Below the pieces are notes generated by a model, which worked only from the letters and a program-made list of their open reading frames with translations, did no database searches and was not told the DNA's origin. Below are positions 1 to 5,645 of a stretch of DNA of 9,141 nt, in pieces (position 1 is the first letter of the stretch; every line of letters begins with the position of its first letter). The stretch is from an uncultured Sphingosinicella sp. Its GTDB lineage: Bacteria > Pseudomonadota > Alphaproteobacteria > Sphingomonadales > Sphingomonadaceae. A program made the translations under genes and the position numbers. The stretch is from NCBI GenBank assembly GCA_946886275.1, contig CAMPIH010000091.1, forward strand, positions 1 through 9,141, read 5' to 3'.

Positions 1-190
1 AAAAAGTCGTGAGATCGCGCGCCGGCTCCTCTTCCGGATCGAGCGCCGAATCGACGATCTCTCGCGGAGTCAGCGGATAACGCTCCTCGGCAGGCAAGCG
101 CGCGTGAAGCCGACGCATCGCCGACGTCATCGCCATCGTTCCGACGACCCCGGCAATCGCCCCGACGATCAGCCTCGATCCGAGCTTCAA
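1..190 (-). CDS. Conserved hypothetical membrane protein, 3' end outside window, TTG start
   Basis: The first 63 codons of a gene that runs off the left edge. The N-terminus has a hydrophobic glycine/alanine-rich segment (about residues 6-24, with GAIAGVVGTMAMT), likely a membrane helix or uncleaved signal anchor. A charged stretch follows, with the motif E-R-Y-P-L-T-P-R-E-I at about residues 38-47. I associate that kind of motif with uncharacterised bacterial membrane proteins but cannot name the family. No ATG lies in a suitable place. The start chosen is TTG at 190-188, which overlaps the TGA of the preceding small gene as TTGA. A GGAG (202-199) sits eight bases upstream, inside that small gene. 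This looks like translational coupling. The frame stays open further upstream, but codon use there is poor and the small-gene frame looks more like coding sequence. Function unknown. Confidence 0.65.
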   Translation of the reverse strand, partial: MKLGSRLIVGAIAGVVGTMAMTSAMRRLHARLPAEERYPLTPREIVDSALDPEEEPARDLTTF

Positions 191-297
191 AGGCCGATCT
201 CCGGCTTGGTGATCCCCTGACGGAAGAGGACCGGAACCGAAGCGCCAGCAGCGGCCAGGCCAATCGCGAATTTGCTCATCTTCATCTGCATCGACAT
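187..297 (-). CDS. Small hypothetical protein (30-36 aa)
   Basis: A short reading frame of 36 codons from ATG at 297. In-frame ATGs follow at 291, 285 and 279, giving an N-terminus with Met at every second position (MSMQMKM). The start is uncertain, because no clear Shine-Dalgarno precedes any of them; an AGGAG lies too far upstream, about 17 bases before 297. The peptide has a short hydrophobic Gly/Ala-rich core (FAIGLAAAGASVPVLF) and a polar end (KPEIGL), so it may be a membrane-associated mini-protein. Third codon positions are mostly G or C, supporting this frame over the alternative frame shared with the downstream gene. Its stop overlaps the TTG start of the downstream gene (TTGA), so one role could be to couple translation of that gene. 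No family recognised. The frame could also be only a leader peptide. Confidence 0.5.
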   Translation of the reverse strand: MSMQMKMSKFAIGLAAAGASVPVLFRQGITKPEIGL

Positions 298-310
298 CAC
301 CGGCAGCCAG

Positions 311-335
311 AATGCTCCTGGGACCACACCGTTCC
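311..335 (-). promoter_or_regulatory. Possible EcfG-like (general stress response) promoter
   Basis: In the roughly 80-base gap between the PspB-like gene and the small peptide gene, the minus strand carries GGAAC (335-331), 16 bases, then CATT (314-311). Alphaproteobacterial EcfG promoters read GGAAC-N16/17-CGTT, so this matches the -35 and spacing but differs at one base in the well-conserved -10. Transcription would start near 303-305, leaving almost no leader before ATG 297 and favouring one of the later ATGs (for example 279). No good sigma-70 boxes were seen in the gap. Confidence 0.3.
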
Positions 336-377
336 TATCCTGACGTAATGCGACAGACGCCGCCAGCCCTCTGGGCT

Positions 378-620
378 CTAGAGCTCCACTCCGCTGGCGA
401 TCGCCTCGAGCTTCTTGAGCCGCTCGCGGACGTCGGCAAGCTCGATCCGGACTCCGATCTCGCCCTTCAGCTCGCCGCTTTTGGCCATGTCCAGCTCGAG
501 CCGGCGCAATTCGAGCCAGCCGCGCCAGGCGCGAAGCGCCGTGGCGCACAGCAGCGAGGTGATGGTCAGGGTCGTGGCACACACGATGAGAATGGTGGTC
601 ATCGGCGGAAAATCCGTCAT
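378..620 (-). CDS. PspB-like one-TM small protein
   Basis: An 80-residue protein with one N-terminal membrane helix (about residues 8-29, ILIVCATTLTITSLLCATAL). A charged, amphipathic, probably coiled-coil tail follows (about 34-75), ending V-R-E-R-L-K-K-L-E-A-I. This layout matches phage-shock protein B: a short N-terminal TM, then a heptad-rich cytoplasmic helix ending in R-E-R-I-x-x-L-E. PspB is a small inner-membrane partner of PspC in envelope-stress signalling. The resemblance is by eye and the segment between TM and tail differs, so the family call is tentative. The ATG at 620 overlaps the TGA of the last permease as ATGA, and no independent ribosome-binding site is evident, so translation is probably coupled to the permease. 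A second in-frame ATG at 602 would give a 74-residue protein. It is the last gene of the cluster. Confidence 0.72.
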   Translation of the reverse strand: MTDFPPMTTILIVCATTLTITSLLCATALRAWRGWLELRRLELDMAKSGELKGEIGVRIELADVRERLKKLEAIASGVEL

Positions 621-3106
621 TCGTAGCGAAGCGCGACGATCGGGTTCGTCCGCGACACGCGCAGCGCATGGCCGGCGACGGTTCCGATCGCGATCGCGAG
701 GGCCATCAGGCCGGCGACGATGAAGGGAGTCGGACCGAGGTCGATCCTGGCGTCGAACGTGTTGAGCCAGTCGCGCATCACCCACCAGGCGACCGGCCAG
801 GCGATGAGATTGGCGATGATCACCGGCTTCGAGAATTGCCAGGCGAGCAGCCTGACGATGTCGACGCTGCCCGCCCCGAATACCTTTCGGATGCCGATCT
901 CCTTGGTCCGCCGCTCGGCGGTGAAGGCGGCCAGGCCGAACAGGCCGAGGCAGGCGATCACGACGGCAAGCCCGGCGAAGCCGGCGAAGGTCTGGCCTCG
1001 CGCGGCGTCGGTGGCATAGAGCTCGGCAAGCTGGTCGTCCGCATATTCCCCTTCGAAGGGAACGTCTGGCACCAGGCTCTTCCAGACTCGCTCGACATTC
1101 TGCCGAACCGCCTCTGGAGTCGACGAACGGTAGCGGATGACGAGATTGCCGTAGAGCCCGCGGTCATAGAAGATCGTCGGCTCGATCGGCTCCCGGATCG
1201 ACCGGAAGCGGCTGTTCTGAACCACTCCGACGATCGTCGCCGGAACGAGGCCGATCTCCTCGCCGAACATGTCGATCTGGATCGGCTTGCCGATCGCTTC
1301 GGCTGGATCCGCAAAGCCGAGCCGCTCCGCCGCCAGCGCATTGACGACGATGTTGATCCCGCGCTGCGCAAGCGCCCGCTGAGCCGGCTCGACCGCTTCT
1401 TCCGGCTCGTACGGGAAATAGGCATTGTCCTTGGCGAATTGCCGCGACAGCGGACGGCCTGCGATCATGTTCAGGCCCATGGTCCGGAAGAAATCGGGGT
1501 GGGTGCTGTAGAAGCCGAGCAGGACAGGGTCATCCTGGCCAGAAACCCGGACATTGGTGTTCAGGGTCTGGGTGTTCGCGACTCTCATATGCGATGCACC
1601 GACCGATTCGACCCCGTCCACCTGGGCGATCTGGCGGATCATGGTTTCGGTCTGCGGGATCACCGCGGCCCGGGTCATGTTGCCGACCTGGATCAGGCCT
1701 TCGCGCTGGAAACCGAGATCCGATTTCTGGGCGAACATGGTCTGGGCGTAGACGACAAGGGTGCAGATGATCAGGCCGATCGAGACGGCGAACTGGCCGA
1801 TCACCAGGATGTTGCGGAGGCGGCCGGTGCCGCTTGGCTCGGCGCTGGACTTGTTCGCCTTCAGAACCGTCGCCGGCTGATAGCGAGACAGATAGAAGGC
1901 TGGGTAGAGCCCGCCGGCGAGGCCGACGAGAAGCCAGAGAAAAACGACCGGAAGCAGGATCCCGCCGAGGCCCAGATACTGGACCTGAAGGTCCGAGTTG
2001 AGGAACGCCGACAGATAAGGCAGCCCGAGCTCGACTCCGGCGAGAGCGATCAACATCGCGATGCCGGTGATGAGCATCGATTCACCGAGGAACTGGGCGA
2101 CGAGCTGCTTGCGCTTCGCCCCGAGCACCTTGCGCAGCGCCACTTCCCGCGCGCGCTGGCTCGCCCGCGCCGTGGCGAGGTTGATGAAGTTCACCGCCGC
2201 CATCAGCAGGATCAGCAAGGCGACGATCGCGAAGGTGACGATCGTCCGCCGATCATTGCCGGGGCGCTCGAGCGGACCGTCGGCGCCGCTGAGGTGGACG
2301 TCGCGGACATTCACCAGCCGCCAGTCGAACAGATCACCTTCGCTCGTCATCCGGCCCCCGACATTGACCGGCGGGATGTTGCGTCGTTCCCAGGCCTGGA
2401 GCTGGCTGTTGACGGCCTCGGCGTCGGCGCCGGGGCGAAGCTTCAGATAGACATAGCCGTTGACGCAGCCCCAGCCGCACTCCTCCTTGTCGCGATCGCT
2501 GATCCTTCCGATCATCGCGAACTCCATGTGGCTGTTGCGCGGGATGTCCTCGAAGATCCCGGTCACCCGAAGCGACGTCTCCTCGCCGCGGCGAACCGAG
2601 GTCACCGTCCGGCCGATGATGTCGAGGCTTCCGAAGCGGTTCATCGCCTCGGTCCGGCTGAGCACCAGGCTGTCCATGCCGTTTAGAGCGGTGAGGGGGT
2701 CGCCGCGGAGGAAAGGCAACTGGATGATCTCGAAGAAATTGGGATCGACGAGGAACATCGGCGCGAAGGTGGCATCGCCGTCGCGCAGGAAGACCGGGCT
2801 CACGCCTTCGGCGCGGACGATCGCCTCGATCTGCGGGAAATCCTTGGCCAGACTATCGGTGATGATCCCGTGAGCGCCTTGCTGAGCCACCGGCTCGCCG
2901 CTCTCGTCCGACGTGCTGATCGCCTGGACCTGATAGACGCGTTCCGAATCGGGCAGCCACCGGTCGTAGCCGGTTTCGTAGCGGACGTAGATGAGCAGCA
3001 GGAGACAGGCGGCAAGGCCCATCGCCAGGCCGAAGATGTTGATGAAGGCATAGGTCTTGCTGCGCGCCAGCGCCCGAAAGCCGACCAACAGATAATTGCG
3101 CCACAT
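617..3106 (-). CDS. MacB/FtsX-type ABC transporter permease (P1)
   Basis: An 829-residue inner-membrane permease made of two MacB-periplasmic-core/FtsX modules with no ATPase domain. Predicted layout: TM1 at about 20-41, periplasmic domain 42-287, three TMs of FtsX module 1 (288-310, 340-362, 382-404), then TM5 at 431-453. A second periplasmic domain (460-705) and FtsX module 2 (TMs about 707-729, 758-778, 794-816) complete it. The cytoplasmic motifs REVALRKVLGA (320-330) and KEIGIRKVFGA (735-745) are where family members meet the ATPase. E. coli MacB (about 648 aa) carries an ATPase and a single permease core, so this is the doubled, ATPase-free type. The frame is open to 3598, but the start at 3106 is fixed by GGGGAAGAG just upstream and by the M-W-R-N-Y-L start shared with P2 and P3. 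The first periplasmic domain has a Cys pair (C210, C214 in CGWGC) that the paralogs lack. Substrate unknown. Confidence 0.95.
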   Translation of the reverse strand: MWRNYLLVGFRALARSKTYAFINIFGLAMGLAACLLLLIYVRYETGYDRWLPDSERVYQVQAISTSDESGEPVAQQGAHGIITDSLAKDFPQIEAIVRAEGVSPVFLRDGDATFAPMFLVDPNFFEIIQLPFLRGDPLTALNGMDSLVLSRTEAMNRFGSLDIIGRTVTSVRRGEETSLRVTGIFEDIPRNSHMEFAMIGRISDRDKEECGWGCVNGYVYLKLRPGADAEAVNSQLQAWERRNIPPVNVGGRMTSEGDLFDWRLVNVRDVHLSGADGPLERPGNDRRTIVTFAIVALLILLMAAVNFINLATARASQRAREVALRKVLGAKRKQLVAQFLGESMLITGIAMLIALAGVELGLPYLSAFLNSDLQVQYLGLGGILLPVVFLWLLVGLAGGLYPAFYLSRYQPATVLKANKSSAEPSGTGRLRNILVIGQFAVSIGLIICTLVVYAQTMFAQKSDLGFQREGLIQVGNMTRAAVIPQTETMIRQIAQVDGVESVGASHMRVANTQTLNTNVRVSGQDDPVLLGFYSTHPDFFRTMGLNMIAGRPLSRQFAKDNAYFPYEPEEAVEPAQRALAQRGINIVVNALAAERLGFADPAEAIGKPIQIDMFGEEIGLVPATIVGVVQNSRFRSIREPIEPTIFYDRGLYGNLVIRYRSSTPEAVRQNVERVWKSLVPDVPFEGEYADDQLAELYATDAARGQTFAGFAGLAVVIACLGLFGLAAFTAERRTKEIGIRKVFGAGSVDIVRLLAWQFSKPVIIANLIAWPVAWWVMRDWLNTFDARIDLGPTPFIVAGLMALAIAIGTVAGHALRVSRTNPIVALRYE
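764..850 (-). repeat. Permease 3' direct repeat, copy in P1
   Basis: An 87-base block encoding the penultimate membrane helix and its flanks in P1. By hand alignment it is identical to the P3 copy (5793-5879) at 82 of 87 positions and to the P4 copy (9027-9113) at 81 of 87. It is a paralogy repeat inside coding sequence, not a mobile element. Confidence 0.8.
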
Positions 3107-3109
3107 GAT

Positions 3110-3118
3110 CTCTTCCCC
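3110..3118 (-). promoter_or_regulatory. Ribosome-binding site of permease P1
   Basis: On the minus strand GGGGAAGAG is followed by ATC and then ATG at 3106. The purine-rich run lies in the 23-base gap between the P2 stop and the P1 start. It decides the start against the 164-codon open extension to 3598, which only reads through P2 in another frame. Confidence 0.65.
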
Positions 3119-3129
3119 AGCTCGAGTGT

Positions 3130-5625
3130 CTATTCGTAGCGAAGCGCGTGGATCGGATTGGCCCGCGCCACTCTTAATGCGTGGCCCGCAATGGTGACGG
3201 CGGCGATGGCGAAGGCGGCGAGGCCGGCGACGATGAAAGGCAATGGGCCGATCTCGATCCGGTCCTGGAACTCGTTGAGCCAGTCGCGCATCACCCACCA
3301 GGCGATCGGCCAGGCGATGATGTTCGCGAGCAGCACCGGCCGAGTGAACTGCCAGACCAGAAGGCGCACGATGTCCCGGGTCCGCGCGCCCAGAACCTTG
3401 CGGATTCCGATCTCCTTGGTCCGGTGCTGGGCGGTGAAGGCGGCGAGGCCGAACAGGCCCAGGCAGGAGATCAGGACCGCGAAGGCGGCGAAGATAGCGA
3501 ACATTCGGGCGCGGCGTTCGTCGCCGGAATACATCTCGGCGATGCGTGCGTCGGCGAAGAAGCCGTTGAACGGATCCGCCGTGACCGACGACTTCCACAA
3601 GGATTCGGCGGCCGACATGACGGCCCGGCCGCGGGCGGGATCGAATCGGACCACCAAGGCGGTATGGCTGGTGGGCGCGACATAATAGATTTTCGGAAAT
3701 TTCTCGAAGCGCGCCGATTCGAAGCGCGCATCGTTGACGACGCCGACGATCGTATAGGGCGCCGATCCTTCGCCACTCTCGCTGTCCTCGCGTCCGATCC
3801 TCGCCCCGACCGCCGATTGCGGATCGCCAAAGCCGAGCAGACGGGCCGCGCTTTCGTCGACCACGACGTTGAGGCCTCGTTCCTTGACGAGCTGAACGCG
3901 CTCGGGATCGCTATTGTACATCGGCGCGCCGACGTCGGCTTCGCGCTCGTGGCTGATATTGCGTCCGGCGATCACGCGCATGCCGAGCGTCGCGAACGTA
4001 TCGCCATCGACGGTCACGAGTTGCAGGATGACGCTGTCGGGCGCCCCGGGGGCGCGGAAGCTGGTCGTCGCATTGCCCCCACCGTCCGGAGTCACGCCGA
4101 CCCGGGCGACGGCTTGAACTCCGGGAACGGCGCCGAGCCGGCGCATGAAGCCTTCGACCTGCGGCCGCTCGCCGATCAGCTCCGGATAGAGAATGTAGAG
4201 CAGGCCCGGAACCCGGTAGCCGGGATCGGCCGAGCGCGCGTAGAGCGTCTGGCCGTAAATGATCGCGGTGCAGATGATGAGCGCGATCGAGACGGCGAAC
4301 TGGACCACGACCAGTGCCAGCCGAAGCCGACCGGCGCCGGGCGCGTCGGCTCCGCTCCGATTGGCCTTGAGCACCGTCGCCGGGCGGTAGCGGGAGAGGA
4401 AGAAGGCCGGGTAGACGCCGCCAAGCAGTCCCACGAGGAGCAGGACCGCCGCCAGCGGCATCAGGATCCCGTCGGCGCCGAAATAGCTGATCGCAATCTC
4501 GCCATCGACGAGCTCGTTCAGGAGCGGCAGGGCCAGTTCCACAAGCGCCAGGGCCAGCATGCCCGCAAGGCCGATGATGAGTGCGGCTTCGAGCAGGAAC
4601 TGGAGGACGAGCTGCAGGCGCGTGGCGCCGAGGGTCTTGCGAAGGGCCACTTCGCGCGCGCGCCGGCTGGCCCGCGCGGTGGCGAGATTGGTGAAATTGA
4701 CGCAGGCGACGATCAGCAGGAAGGCGGCAACGAGACCAAAGGTGACGAGGGTCTTGGCCGGCGTGCCCGCACGCATCGTCCCGCTGTCGATCGGAGTCGT
4801 ATTGATGGCGCGGATGTTGAGCAGCCTCTGGGTGAAGCCGAGCCGATCGCGCGCGGAGCTGTCGCGATAGGCGGTCGGCACCAGCCGCTGCAGGGTCGGC
4901 ACCATTCGCCGCTCGATCGAGGCCGGATCGGCCCCGGGCCGGAGCCTGACATAGACATGGCTCGCCACCCAGTTCCACTCGGTGAAGATCTCGTTGCCGC
5001 TGGTTCGCGCGGCCAGATTGTGGCGGTAAAGCGCGTTGAGGCGCAGATGCGAGTTGGGAGGGAGATCGCGCAGCACGCCGGTGACTCGAAGCATGCGGTC
5101 GCCGCTCGAGCCGATGCGCGCCAGGGTCTGGCCGACGACATCGGTGCGGCCGAACAGCCGTCTTGCCGACGTTTCGGTGAGGACGATCGTGTCGACGTCG
5201 GCGAGCGCGGTCCGCGGATCGCCGGCGACCATCGGCAGGCGGAGCACGTCGAGGAAATTGGCGTCGGTCGCGTAGACGTCGCCGAGATCGAAGGGCTGAC
5301 CTTCCTTGCGGAACACGCCGCTGGCGCCGAGAAGCCCCGTCGCCGCTTCTATCTCCGGAAATTGCGGCGGCAGGGCCGAGGCGGCGACGAAGGCGGTGAC
5401 GCCCTCGCGCTTGCCGGCTTCGGTTCCGCTGGTGACGATACGGTGCACCTGGTAGATCCGGTCGGCACCGGGAATCCAGTCGTCGAAGCTGCGCTCATAG
5501 CGGATGAAGAGGATGATCAGCAGGCACCCGGCCAGCCCGACGGCGAGGCCGAACAGGTTGATCGCGGTGAACAGGGGATCACGGCGCAAGGCCCTCGAGC
5601 CGGTGGTCAGATAGTTTCGCCACAT
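3130..5625 (-). CDS. MacB/FtsX-type ABC transporter permease (P2), divergent paralog
   Basis: An 831-residue permease with the same double-module plan as P1: TM1 about 20-41, first periplasmic domain 42-290, TMs about 292-314, 340-366 and 385-407. TM5 lies at about 436-457, the second periplasmic domain at 462-705 and the last FtsX module at 707-820. Coupling motifs are REVALRKTLGA (324-334) and KEIGIRKVLGA (737-747), and the end is N-P-I-H-A-L-R-Y-E. It is the most divergent of the set (for example G-S-R-A-L-R-R-D-P-L-F in the N-terminus). The start is ambiguous: in-frame ATGs lie at 5649, 5637, 5631 and 5625. The one at 5649 overlaps the P3 stop (ATGA). I chose 5625 because it gives the M-W-R-N-Y-L start of the paralogs and has GGGA six bases upstream. 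Translation may still begin at 5649 by coupling, adding eight residues. It probably shares an ATPase with its neighbours; substrate unknown. Confidence 0.93.
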   Translation of the reverse strand: MWRNYLTTGSRALRRDPLFTAINLFGLAVGLAGCLLIILFIRYERSFDDWIPGADRIYQVHRIVTSGTEAGKREGVTAFVAASALPPQFPEIEAATGLLGASGVFRKEGQPFDLGDVYATDANFLDVLRLPMVAGDPRTALADVDTIVLTETSARRLFGRTDVVGQTLARIGSSGDRMLRVTGVLRDLPPNSHLRLNALYRHNLAARTSGNEIFTEWNWVASHVYVRLRPGADPASIERRMVPTLQRLVPTAYRDSSARDRLGFTQRLLNIRAINTTPIDSGTMRAGTPAKTLVTFGLVAAFLLIVACVNFTNLATARASRRAREVALRKTLGATRLQLVLQFLLEAALIIGLAGMLALALVELALPLLNELVDGEIAISYFGADGILMPLAAVLLLVGLLGGVYPAFFLSRYRPATVLKANRSGADAPGAGRLRLALVVVQFAVSIALIICTAIIYGQTLYARSADPGYRVPGLLYILYPELIGERPQVEGFMRRLGAVPGVQAVARVGVTPDGGGNATTSFRAPGAPDSVILQLVTVDGDTFATLGMRVIAGRNISHEREADVGAPMYNSDPERVQLVKERGLNVVVDESAARLLGFGDPQSAVGARIGREDSESGEGSAPYTIVGVVNDARFESARFEKFPKIYYVAPTSHTALVVRFDPARGRAVMSAAESLWKSSVTADPFNGFFADARIAEMYSGDERRARMFAIFAAFAVLISCLGLFGLAAFTAQHRTKEIGIRKVLGARTRDIVRLLVWQFTRPVLLANIIAWPIAWWVMRDWLNEFQDRIEIGPLPFIVAGLAAFAIAAVTIAGHALRVARANPIHALRYE
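3277..3363 (-). repeat. Permease 3' direct repeat, copy in P2 (divergent)
   Basis: The equivalent 87-base block in P2. The first half, around the W-W-V-M-R-D-W-L codons, is nearly identical to the other copies, and the second half has drifted clearly. This makes P2 the outlier of the four. Confidence 0.65.
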
Positions 5626-5645
5626 GATCATTCCCATGGCCGACC

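Noticed and set aside
188..330. Upstream extension of the partial left-edge gene through the mini-peptide region in its own frame
   Set aside because: The frame is open back to a TAG near 333 but has no ATG or GTG start. Its third codon positions are poorer in G/C than the mini-peptide frame.
365..377. Short hairpin just after the PspB-like stop (AGCCC, 3-base loop, GGGCT) as an intrinsic terminator
   Set aside because: The stem is only five base pairs and no T-run follows on the minus strand, so it does not meet the usual criteria for a terminator.
668..2686. A 672-codon open frame on the plus strand, antisense to P1
   Set aside because: Same composition artefact as the frame over P2. It spans the interior of a well-supported permease, and its charged repetitive product resembles no family.
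3107..3598. 164-codon N-terminal extension of P1
   Set aside because: The extension is read inside P2 in another frame and is Arg/Pro/Ser-rich. The strong ribosome-binding site and shared M-W-R-N-Y-L start place the beginning at 3106.
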